Assembly (NCBI RefSeq): GCF_036417845.1
Contig: NC_089980.1
Span: 41,848,501 to 41,912,500 of the forward strand
Source of the DNA: Apteryx mantelli
Taxonomy: Eukaryota > Chordata > Aves > Apterygiformes > Apterygidae
DNA length: 64,000 nt
Reading direction: 5' to 3'
The position numbers and the translations under genes were made by a program. Under the pieces are notes generated by a model, which saw nothing but the letters and a program-made list of their open reading frames with translations, was not told where the DNA came from and made no database searches. Shown in pieces: positions 36,201 to 48,500 of the stretch (positions are counted from its first letter, which is position 1; every line of letters starts with the position of its first letter).

Positions 36201-38080
36201 TGATCCTTTCCTGCCACCAAACAATTGTTGGCAGTGTCACAGCAGGGCCAATATTTCCAAAGTCAGGTCTAGGGAAAAAGATTCTCACTCAGTGTAGGGG
36301 AAGAGTACAAATACACACCTGCAAAGATGACATGCACATGTCCAGCAAAGGACTGCACCCTAAATCTCTCTTCTGCAAAGAATCCTGAACTCTAAAACAG
36401 ATACAAAGACTTAGCAGTGCTTGGTCATAGGATTTTTCTCACCTGTACAATCTACTTGCGAAAGCATCAGGAATAAGACAGGCATGCACCCTGTCTGAGC
36501 TACCTCCAAGGATGGTGGAAACAAAGGCTCAGTCATGATCAAAGGCTGGTCCCAAGCAGACTGTGAGTAGAAGAGACAGCTCTTATCTTCCCATTCCAAG
36601 CAAAAATTCCCATTCTGCTTCCTTTGCTGCATTGTTTTGGGGGAAATACAAGTATTCTACCTAGAGACACCTTGGGACAGGCCACATCCTCTACCCTTGT
36701 TTAGTCAGAGTTGTTGTTCAGCAGTTTTACCAGCGTCATTTTTTCTGCTGGTGATTCTTCCTCTTGCTGTCGTTTTGATGAGGCAGAGAAACAAGGAAGG
36801 ACTAATTAAACTTTCAGAAAAATAACTCCCCACACTCCAAAGCTGGAAGACTTCCTGAGCAAGAAGGTAGGAAAGGTCATTTCATCAGTCACAGTGAAAG
36901 ATTCTGCCTCAAGTTTAACCCTCATTTTCTCCTTAAGCAAAAAGACAGACACTGCTTTGCTTAGATCCAGCCACAGACTGAGGGTAGTTCCTAGCCAAGC
37001 TCCATACATCACATGAACAGCACAGTCTCAGAGTAACCTAGAAAGAGGACTCATGATTTGGAAAAGAGAACTCAGAGCCAAGTAGCTATGTATTCGGTGG
37101 TGCAGAGGCAATTTTAGGACTTTTTCCAGTCCAGTTCACTTTAGGGAAGCCAAAATCAGCAGTATTACCACGTGAAGCAATCCCTTCACAGGGCTCCACA
37201 AGAGAATAAAGTTCCTGCCTACCTTATTCTCTTGCTCATACAAGCTGAGCTGCACTCCCATACTTCTGGTGTGCTTATTTATTGAGAAAACAAGGGAAGA
37301 TGCTTTAGTAAGAGCAACAAAAGTTCTTTCTTCCTTGACTGCAGATTGTAAGGAAGCCCTTTAGCCCATGTAGTGGTTAAGGAAGGATGTATTTAACCTT
37401 CCTCTGGAGGATTACGTTGGCTATTAGAAATGATGAGTAAAAAGCCCTTATTGATAGCACTTATGACAAGTATACGTACAGGAAATCATAGAACTAGCAT
37501 ACCTTAGAATGCAGTGCTGGCTGTGTTCTCCAAGAAGCTGGGGATCTTGGATTTTTATGGAGTGATGTTTTCTTAGAGTATTTATTTTCCCTTCCTTTCT
37601 AGGAATGATAGATCCTGGCTTTATATTTCTTAGTCTTTTCAGAAGGGTCACACTCAGGTTTTGATACTGCTCGATATTATGAATCAAGGTTCAGTCCATC
37701 CATTTTTCTCCTAAAGATCAATGAACATTTGGCAAATTTTTATTATTGCTCATTTTGACAGGATGAGAACAGCATTCCCTTCTCTGATAGGAGAGATGAC
37801 AAACAAGTCTGTATTCTCCAAGTGGGCAAAAGTTGTGGGTTTAGTATCACTGTGTATTTGATTTGCATTTTATTCCATACTCTCCTTTTTTAACTTTCAG
37901 TGTCATTTTTGCATGTCCTTCTTACTTATGCTATCTGGAGTTACGACAGGGAAGCTCAGGGAAGATTTTCCAGAGTGAAGAAGAGATAGTTTTGCAGCCT
38001 TTATACTTGAAAGTCTGCAGAGCAGAGCAGTCTGCCAGTCTTTTCCTTCATTGCTCACTGCTTTGAAAGTTTTTCAAGCA
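33201..38080. other. Intron segment: nothing recognised
   Basis: AT-rich intronic sequence with short chance open frames (for example 33814-34194, +). I see no repeat family, RNA gene or coding exon here. Confidence 0.55.
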
Positions 38081-38084
38081 AAGA

Positions 38085-38450
38085 TTAAAAAGTCCATTCT
38101 TTCACTACTCTTTCAGTAGTGCAGGGAGGTCTTACCTGTTTCAATATTTCTTCAAAGAAATTATTCACAAACTGTTCTCCATTATCTGTAATGACTTCAA
38201 AAGGATACCTGTAATGTGCAGAAGCTCCTTTGACTTTCATTCTACTGGCGGACAATGAAATATCTGTGATTGTGAGTACCTTAGGCACGATAACTAATAA
38301 TCAGTCATGGTAAATAAGTAACAGACATACCATATCTGGATGTAGGGATATCCACAGACTGATGGCATGCCTAGCATGAGTTGTGACTGGTTTTCATGCA
38401 AAAACTCACTTGCTGGTGAGTTGTGCATTGTCTGAGTCCATTTGATCCTA
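38085..38450 (-). pseudogene. Decayed integrase fragment of a retrovirus-like element
   Basis: On the minus strand, 38085-38290 translates to a segment with PFEVITDNGEQFVNNFFEE, the hallmark of the second catalytic aspartate of DDE integrases (D-N-G-x-x-F). Just upstream an LLVIV stretch matches the beta strand that normally carries the first aspartate, but the aspartate position is altered and a stop lies in front. Further upstream, in other frames, a C-x-x-C-H-Q-like shred and a tryptophan-containing stretch recall the zinc-binding N-terminal domain. At least two frame changes and one stop show it is dead. No adjoining gag, RT, env or LTR was recognised. Retrovirus, Gypsy-like and GIN-type origins cannot be separated by eye. 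Confidence 0.6.
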
Positions 38451-39061
38451 AAACCATATTCAGCAAAACTGTGTAACTTAAGCTCTAAATCTCATGGGTA
38501 AATCTCATGACCCAGGTAAAGCTTTAATTAATTGGAGAGGTTAAAACATGATTTAGTCTCTTCTTAGCGTCATACCATCAAACCTACACAGGTCAGTTGT
38601 GGTTCTCTGAAATAAAGGGGAGAAATAAAGTCTGAGCAGTCTTCTATTAGTAACCTTACCTTTTAGTATGTCACCTTGCTGAAAAGTAGGATATAGTTCC
38701 ACTCCAACTGTTTCTGCTTTCTGTGAGTGAGAGGAAACACAAGGAGGGCCAAATATATATTTTCAAAAGTATATGCTAGTAGCTGGAAGAAGAAAATCCA
38801 ATTAATATTGCCTATGCTTTTTTCTCTGCAATAGGTTCACTGTTAGGACCTGCTGCCTGGTATTCTGGAGTGCTTACCTTCACTTTCGGGCATTGCTGTT
38901 AGCCTATGAGATGACCCTTGGCAACTTTTGTCAGTTTTCTATGTCTCATTTGTAGCATGTAAAGAACACTAGTGAACTACTTTCTAGTGCACTTCGTTCA
39001 TGTACTAGAAATCTGTGACACTTGTCTAAGACCCTTAAGGAGAGAAACATAATTCTAGGCC

Positions 39062-39541
39062 AGAATCACAGAATTACAATATAGCTGGTGTTGGCAGGGG
39101 TCTCTGGAGATCATCTGGTCCAACACCCCTGCTCAAGTAGGATCAGCTAGAGCAGGTTGCCCAGGACCATGTCCAGTTGGGTTTTGAATATCTTCAGGGA
39201 TGGAGACTCCACAACCTCTCTGGGCAACTTGTTCTAGTGTTCAACCACCCTCACAGTAAAGAAGTGTTTTCTTGTGTTCAGCTGGAATTTCCTGTGTTTC
39301 AGTTTGTGCCCATTGCCTCGCGTCCAGTCACGAACACCACTGAGAAGAGTCTGACCCCATCTTCTTTTGCCCGCCAGGACCCTCAGGTCCTTTTCTGCCA
39401 AGCTGCTCTCCAGCCGGTTGGCTCCCAGCCTGTATTGGTGCATGAAGTTATTCTTCCCTAGGTGCAGGACTTTGCAATTCCCTGTGTTGAACTTCATGAG
39501 GTTCCTTTCTGCCCATTTCCCCAGCCTGTCAAGGTCCCTCT
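39062..39541 (-). mobile_element. CR1 LINE 3' fragment, 5'-truncated and internally deleted
   Basis: The minus strand encodes the C-terminal part of CR1 ORF2: NLMKFNTGNCKVLHLGKNN, HQYRLGANRLESS, AEKDLRVL, then RGNGHKLKHRKFQLNTRKHF and FTVRVVEH, followed by the usual 3' UTR. The + strand shows the typical TCTGGAGATCATCTGGTCCA and the terminal CAGAATCACAGAATTAC repeats at the 3' end. Between AEKDLRVL and RGNGHKL roughly 100 codons found in full-length CR1 are missing. Orientation is opposite to LRFN2. This is the main evidence for an avian genome. Confidence 0.9.
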
Positions 39542-42500
39542 AGAAAGATATCGTGCTACTAGTGGAGTCTACCATTAACTTCTGTTCTTCCTCCTGAGGT
39601 CATTATAAACGAAAGCCTGTTTTCTGACTTGGATGGATTTTAGCTTCCTTTTCACTGAGTGATGTGTTTGTCCCTCTTCACAGCGTATCCCTTCAGTCCA
39701 GCCTCAGCTTTGAAAGAAGCATGGTGTCTCTGGTTGCAGAGAAACGCTTTTATCTAATTTTGGTGTCACAAACTTAAAGTATGTAACTATGTTCTGGTCT
39801 CTTTCAGAGAGTTCCTAAATTCTATATGCCTTCATGTCTTTCTAGCCTATCTAGTCCTTCCAGCCTTCCTTTTCTTTTGCTTTCCTGTAATACCCAGAAA
39901 ATGACACAATGTCAAACCTCTCCTTTAGGAAGTGTCTTTATTACATGTCTATGTCTCTCGCCCATACTCCCCACCCCCCACCCCTGCCAGGAGACAATGC
40001 TTTTGACCCTTAGTGATTTTTACACCCTATGTTCTCATTCTTCAAGTGAAAAGATATTCTTCTCGTAATGTTATTGTAAAAGTCACTCTGAATCATCTTG
40101 GTTCTTTTTACCTTGTGCATTGCTGTGCATATTTTGCAGGTTTTTTTGTTGCAAAAGATTTCCTCCCTCTTCTAATTCAGAAACAAAAAGCTTGATGGTT
40201 GACATAAAAGGTTTGTTATTTAAACCGTCCTTTATTATTTTTCAATAAATTTTCCTAATTTACAAGAAGCAAGCAATTCTGATGTATCTATTTTACATAA
40301 CAAAAGATATTTCAAATGTTTGCTGAGGGGCTAGAGGGCTGGATCCCAATCTTTCAGTTTTCCTCAGATCTCTGCTTGCTTTTCAACCTTCCTGTGCTGA
40401 TAAAAATCTCTTCAAGTAAGTCCCCTTTCATATCGCTAAATTGTGACTATGTTCTTCTCTGAATATACGTATATACTCTGACAGTATCTTTGGTGAGATG
40501 ACATTTCTTTGGCTCATTTTTGGAGAATTGGCAAATGCAGTTCTCTCAGCCTCTCAACTGATATTAAAACTCATTCTTTCAGCTTCCTAGTGAGAGAGGT
40601 TTTCAGGATTCTGGGAGAAGACCATTCCTGATTTCTTTAGTTTATCCACAAGTTGAGTTACTGAAGTGTTAGCAGGGCCCAAGGGAACTTTGGTGGAATG
40701 TTTACATGAGACATGATTAAACTGTATAATAGCATATAGACTGTGTCTTAAACTGATGTTAAGATATATTTGTATATAAGCCAGTATATCAGTTTATACA
40801 CAGAGTTTCCATTGATATTGAGACTTCTGACTCAATCTGTAAGAATCTTTCTGCTATTTGGAATAGTTAAAATAATCTTGTTAGCTGTTCTGTTAGCTGG
40901 CACCAAGCTTCTCTGAGCAGTACAAAAAGACTTTGTGACAGAGTAGCCTGGAACAGCCTGCAGGAGTTTATTTTGACCAGTCAATTACAAAACATGCCAG
41001 AACACCACTTCAAGCAGTGCCTGGGGTTTGTGGCATTCCAGCACAACCTTCTAGATATAAAATTAACCTGTGTAGTAGGGCATGGAGTTCCTGTAGGATA
41101 TGTGAGTTGCAAGCTAGCACCAAGTGCCCGCATAGTAAGCCTGGAAGAAGCTGCTAGTAGTCACCCAAAATCCTTCTCCTCCTCACTTCAGCTCACCTGA
41201 ACTCTTATGGAAAAGGAAGGTCAACAGCTGACAATCACTATGGGATCCCAGTCATCTCTTCTTGATCCTATCATTATCGTTTGCACAGATTTCATTGCCT
41301 TGAAGTAAGCGGACAGCTCTGCTTGTAACATGCAAGAAGGGACAGCATGTGGCTGACTGTCACAGCTGTGTTCTGCTGGAAAAATAGCAGAATCCCTTTT
41401 GCAAATGAATTTCCTCTGAGCTCTTAAATTTGCTCATTATTTATAATATTGTTTCTTTTCTAGGAACCTCTGCTACATGCTGGTATGGTAGATGACCTTT
41501 TCTGGTGTAACTCTTCAGCTCTGTAAAAAAAAATTCAAAATTACTTGGGTCAGAGAGAGAGAAAATAAGCATGACACTTCAGCCAAGCAGATGGGCTATC
41601 TGTCTGTAAAACCCTGGGAACAGCGTCCCAGGTCACACACACTCTTCAAAGACTTGAACACACCTTTCATGCATAACTTTTATCTGTTCTCATCCTTGGA
41701 AATTGTGTTGTAATGTGTTGTTGTGACTATCAGTAGAATAGCTTACTGACTTTAGGTATTTTTTGATTAATCTCAGATTTACAATCTGGCTCTTCAAAAC
41801 ACTGCTGAGAATTATGATAGCTCTCTGACTCTACATTAATATGATACAGAGTGAATTTATTGGTATGGCTATGCATTGTTTCTATAAATACTTCAGCTTC
41901 ACATTTACTAACAGGAATACTGTGTGGGCTTTCATTTATACTGCTAATGAGCTTAAATATGTTTTAGTTGGATTTGAATCAGTGTGAGGATTTTTTTCTG
42001 AGGCAGTTAGTATCCCAGATATATTGAGGTGAAAGGTGTTCTTTGTGCATTTGAATAGCTTTGGTTGATTGAATGTAATTTATCTTTTGTGCTGCCAAAT
42101 GTTCATGGGGTATGTCTGTATTCCCTTAGGAGATTAAAGTTAATGGTCAGGGCACCAAATGCCTGCTGCTGTCACGTCCGTGTGAAAGAAATGATAGCGT
42201 AGAGCAGGGAACTTGCAAGTCTCCTTTTTGTGCTGTCTTACCAACATTAACCAAAATGAGGTTGCCTCAGTACAGAAGCTTGCACCTGGAGAGCTGAACT
42301 GAGCACCTTCCCTGATGCAGGGCATCACAGAGTGAGTCTGGTGGTCTTCATTCACCCAGAAGTGCCTCACCAGCTCTGCTGGCTTGTGGATCCCTACTGT
42401 AGGCCAGAATCTGGATGGAAATAATAGGGAGAGGAGAATTGCCTCTTAGAGCAATGGGTGATGGAGAGAAGCAGAATACCTTGTGCCACAGTGCCTCTTT

Positions 42501-45500
42501 CTCAGCCTCGTGCAATAATGAAGCCTATGCTTTGTTCTGTAACCTGTTGCATGGCTTAGTGCATCCCCTGTGGACACCATTCAGAAGTCTAATAGATCTC
42601 ACCAGAAATTTATATTCTCTGAGGTAGAGGTTCAATGCTTTTATTTTTTTTTTCTTTCCCCTGTAGCTCTGTAGATATATTCATTATCAGTAACTCCCTG
42701 GCCCACCATTTCATGGCAGATTTTTATCAATTGTTTTTGGCTCTATCTTCTCCCCCCACCCTCTTACTTTTCTATGTGAGCAGAAAAGAGCGTAAGCAAA
42801 TTAGGAAATAATAATGAAACAATATGTATGTGTTTCATTTGACAAGACAGATTCTCTGAAGGGCAGCTGCATGCATGAGTGATGAGGAGACAAGATTCAG
42901 AAAACCAGGAAGGGATTTGGGTTTAATAATAAATGTTCCATCAAGAGGCAAAATCATGATTGTATGTCATAAAGACACAAAACCTGATAAATTAAAAAAT
43001 GCAGGGAAATATTAATGCTGGGTTGGGTTAGTGTTTACTGAACAAGCCTGACTACCTCCCAGTATTATCTGACATTTTCTTGTGTTGGCATGACTGACAA
43101 AGAAATTATGCCATGTTGCTAGTACTAAAAACCGTCTCATTCCCAGGACACCAGAAGTAGTCAGATACAACTGTCCTCTTTTCCAGGTGCAAGTCACAGT
43201 AGCTCTATGTCGTTTTCAGATTCTCGGATTCAAAAGTCTTGAATCAGGCATGAAACAATTATGAGATTTCACATGGTAGAATAGTTGGCACTATGTATTT
43301 GTTTCTTAATTCCTGAGTCTTTGGGATGATTGAAGTTATATTTTCAAGGGTTTTTTTTGTTGTTTTTGCAGTTTTAAGGGTCATAAATTAATCTTCAGTG
43401 TTGGTTTACTTGATTTTTAATAACACTTGAGCCTCTGTTTTCATTCTGTGACTCCAGGAACTGGGGCTTTCAGGGGAAAAAAAAAACAATAAAAATGCCA
43501 ACAACACTACATACCATAAAACTTTCAAGGAAATCACAAAAGTTGGCATCACTGAAGAGTGCTAGCTGTGCAGTCCAAATACATCAATTCCTTGCTTTTG
43601 CTCCTGGGCAATACATCATGTGTGACATTTTCAGTACAATTTAGATCCTTCTAGTCTTCTTCTGATCTTTTTTGCCCTTTTCTCCAGGCTTCTCAATATC
43701 TGTCCACCATCTAAACTCTTCCTACTGCTCTAATTCACTTCACTATCTTTCTGATTGTCTCATTTTCTGCTTAAAGACCTTCCCCTGCATTTGATTGCAC
43801 TCAGCTGTGTATTGATCTGTTTCTGTGATCTTGGTCACCATTCAGTGGCCTACTGATCTACTTCCATCATTTTGATGGTCACCACATGCCTGATAGTGCC
43901 CTGCCAATGGCTGCTTTGAGCCCCTTTGTCTTTCTCCTGTTTTCTACTGCTCTGACACTGCCAGAGCCACCAACTTTCATCATCCTCTTTTCTTCTTGCA
44001 TACTCGCTCATGTCAGCCTGATATTCTTTCTTTCCTTAGCTGTCATCCCTGAAATAACACCTCATTATTATCTCTATTTTTCAGAAGCAAGATCTGTGTG
44101 CCACTAAGTTACATTCACCAGGATTTAAGGGTCTTTTATGTGTTATTTCTGCCAGCGATGAAGTCCATCCTCTGATTTCCCACTCTTCTCACTGACTCTT
44201 TAGCCAGTCTCTGTTCAGTATGTCACTTTTGATACTTCCTCCCTCCCATTCTCTACCATCCCACTTTAATCCCACTGGGACCGAAAGTGGGCACTCCACC
44301 TGAAAGATGGAGCAGGTCCCTACCAGACCTTTCTACAGTGCTTTCAAGGAGACCTAGCCGGCATTATCATTCTTTAAGAATTACCTGTTGAGTTGGAAAA
44401 AAATAAAATAAATAAAAAATAGAGGATGAAGTTACTGATGAACTAAATTAACTTGAGATTTTAATTTAAGCTTGAGATTTTCCCTGGAAAATCAAAATTC
44501 ATCAGATTCCAGTATTAAACGTTTTTGGATCAATTTTTAATTCTGAGATCATCGATGGTGGTATTTTGCACTTCTTATGTGAATGCAATTGTGTGTTTGA
44601 GATAATTTAAGATTAGGAAGGTGCAGTGAGATTGATATTATCGCAGTAAGGGATTTCTATACAGGGAAGTTAGTGTGCTAAATAACCAGGATAAGATTTT
44701 ACAGAACCGTAGCCATTTCTCACTGCCATCCCTCTTCCCCTTCCTTTTCCCCTCTCCATTACAAACTTGTAGTTCATGGTGACAATATTTAATACTGGAA
44801 ACATTTACTTTGCATTGAGTGTACAGGCTACAGCTGCATTAATAAATTAAAGAGTGCCCAGAAACATTCCCATGCACCAGAACCCCATCATCTATACTGT
44901 AGAACCTACATGAAGGATTTGGGTAGAGCAGTTTAGGCACAGCAAGTTTATGCCCTAGCAGTCGGGCTTTTTTACAGATACACGCACTTAATAAATTAGC
45001 ATGACTTTCAGTTTGAAATGCTTTTCAGTTGAAAAAGAGAAATTGTTGCAATATAGATAATGTATGGCCCTGGATAATACAAAAAAGGGCCATGAGAGAA
45101 GCAACATAATCTAGTGAGTAAGCATAAAACTGACTCTGGGGAGATGCAAGTGCCTTCCCAAAGGAATTACCTTGAAAGCTCCTGGCCAGTCCTCTCATTA
45201 AAGCAGCCAGTTTCAAGCAAAGACCAGATGGTATCATACCCCTCGTATGATGGAGAAAAGGAACAGAATTTCCTAGCCAATTAGCCTGATCTGTCTTTTC
45301 TCTAATTTGTCAGTTTTGCATAACCACAGTATTAACCAGCAGTTCGCTCTCACTGATCCCCAATGCTACAAAGAAGAAAAGAACCCATTTGTATATTACA
45401 GTCTAATCATAATATCTACTATTTCCTTCCGTATACTACAGGCCTCTTTTGAAAGGAAATTGCTGGCATTATCCCCTTTTTATAAATGAGGAGACTTACA

Positions 45501-48500
45501 GCACAACAAAATGATTTCTCAGGAACTGAGAATTACTGATAAAGTAGAGCCTGATGTCAGTGTAACTGATAAAGTAGGGAATAAAAGTCAGGTCTCCTAA
45601 ATTCTCAGCCCAGTTCACTCTCTGCAAGCTTCAGTGAGCACTTGCATCTGGTTTTATAAGTGAAGTCTGCAACAAAACTTTTTCTCCTGCATTTCTAAGT
45701 CATTTATTTTCTAATTTTCTTAATATCGCCACAAGCTGAAGTGAGTTATTACAGAATTGCTTTACATATGTTATGTCTTCAAGGACACAACAAGGACTTT
45801 TTAGTGTTGGGGGTAGAAAATAGAGTTGAATTCGAGAAGGGTGCTAAAACTATGCTTCCTTTTTAAAAAACAGATCTTACAGTCTCACTTTGGTGCTTCC
45901 AGAAAATGAGACATAAATCTCCATGTATTGAAGGGAAAGTATTGTTTGCAAAAGCCCTGCAAATTGTCATCTCATACTCATAGCTCTTCATCACATGTAA
46001 ATTCTTACAGGATCATCTACTGCTATTCCATTTCAGGCACTTTTGCTATGCCCCAGTCCCAGCCAGTAGCTCCCCTCCTCTTTCAGTAAGTGATGTCATT
46101 GTGCCTGTGAGATAAGAGGATTTTTTTTTTTTGTAAATTAAGAAGGTCAGTTTTAGGACACCCATGTTCATTTCATTCCTTAGAGGCAAGATTTTCAAAG
46201 AAGTCAGACCATGTTCTTATATGAATGGTTTTCCTTGAGTTATTTTGATCTTCACTGATATGGTTCAGCAACTACCTTAAGAATCAGATAACAAAATCCC
46301 AGCATCAGCATGGGGGAAATTTGCTTGCTCTTCCTGCCCCAAGAAAAATAAAATAGAGGCAAAAGACAGAAATTACTGTGTCATATGTGTCTGGACCACA
46401 GTGAAATTTCAGAAAGAAGAGATTTAAGACTCATGAGGCTTTTCAAATTTGTTGTTGTTCTAATTAGGTTTTAAATACCCCTTTGTTAAGTGGATTGTCT
46501 ATCTATATGTAGAGGTAAGGTTGTTTTTAGATCCTCTGCTGTGAAATGTCACTACACTTATGCTTGAGTATTTGTTTTCTTTCCCTTGAGTAATCTTTTC
46601 CAATGCTTACAATTCTTGTGCTCCTTAAACTGTGCACATTAAAAGCTATCCTAGTAATCTCAGATTAAAATTAAGCAAGTGTTTTGCTTGTTGATTTCCT
46701 CATGCAGTTAGTCAGCCGTTTCTCTTTTTTTCCTAAATAAGGCTATGTGTAATTGAGGTCTCTGCTCCAGTTCTGTGATAAGAAACAGCTCTGCAAGATC
46801 ACACTGCCTTGAAGAGCGTATGAACAATATCAGGCTCCTTGCTTCAAGATATTGGTACAATCCAATAGGTTTGGTATCTGAGGACTGTGAGCATTGTGAG
46901 CACAATGATCTTCTGAGTTCAAAAGCTCTCAGCTTTCAAAAGCTGTTTTTGATCTTCTCCAATGAACCAGACAATAGGTTCTTACTACCTGAACTCAACT
47001 TTCTGTGTTTAGCCCACAAGTCGACTGAACAAACTCTTGGGGGAGCTGACCAGCCACAATTTTAAAGACTCCTTTTGGTTTTCTCCCAACTCCTAGTTAT
47101 TGAGTCCAAATGGCAGAGAATGGTCCTCCATGATTAATGGTGGTAAAGTACAGAGCATCTATGAAAAGCCTCCCCCTGGGTTGGAGTAAACCAAAGATTG
47201 AAGTGGCATCTTGCAGCTACCTACGCTGGGGATAATCAAAGAGTCATCAGTATCCCAGAGTGAAAATGTGTCTTCATTGATTTTAGGTGTGGGGAATGTT
47301 ACGAGTTGTCATCCATCATAGCTGACTGGCAGTAGGTTTGGGAAGGGTGGGTTCAAGCTGGGAGAGAGTCACAAAATACTCTTACAATTTGGCAACTTCA
47401 TCAAAACAAGATCATCTTCCCTAGAAGCTAGAAAGCTGTTTCTGAGATTAGTTACTTAACTCCTAGTATTCTTGAACTTGGTGCTTATGCCTATGCTCAG
47501 CTGTTCTTTTACAATAACATTAATTTGAATATTTTACAAGAACATTTGAAGTTTATTTATAGAACCATCCAAAATTCTTCGTTGTAGATGTATATGGAGA
47601 GTTGATTGCTTTTTCCATATTGGGATTGCAACTGTGTTCCATTATAAACCTATTATTAGTCCCAGTACTACCACAGCTGTAGCTGCCAGGACTGACTGAG
47701 TTTAGAAATCACTCAGTTTCTTTCGAAGGCTAAGAGGAGCTTTTATGGCAAGTATCAAAACTGTTAACTTGGCCAGGCTTTAGGACTCATCATTGCATCA
47801 CTGCCATATTTTCAAAAATGCACTGGCCTTACAGTGTCACTCTCACTGATTGCCAGCCCTTGAAATATTCCAGGCAGTTATATTTCCTTGAAAGACTGTG
47901 TGTATTCTATATTTGAAGAGAACAAGTTGTAAATAATTGAAGCTATCAGTGTTTACTGATACTTTACTATATAAATTGGCATGGTACATTAGGCTGAACT
48001 ATTGTATTTCTATATGCATAAGATATGTGTAAAGCTACATATTAGGTAAACCCAGTTATTTGCTGCTTGCTTGGAGACAATATAAGGATACCTCTGTGTT
48101 TCACTGGTGCAAGGCAAGAGGAACTGTTCTAACTGATAGTGCTATAGCTCTGTTTTTTGAGAGTTATGACCAAAGTCCTAGGCTCCTTTTTGTGGGGTTG
48201 ACTATTCTCTCTTCTAACAGTGGTACCTGTTTTTACCAGAGTTTCATAGTGAAAGAACTTCTAAAAGACTTAAGCGCTGCAGATCTTTTTTAAGCATGTG
48301 GATCAGAGTGATAGTGGAATGTGGAATATAGCATCAGGTAGCACAGCACGAGATATGAAGCAGTCAGTAGCACTGTTAATAAATGAGATATAGCTGTATA
48401 TGTGAGAATTGATAGGATTCTGTTATTCCATATATCATTCTTGATGTGTGCATATGAAGTCCCCTTGGCAGGATGGGGACTATATGAAGCCTATGCAAGG

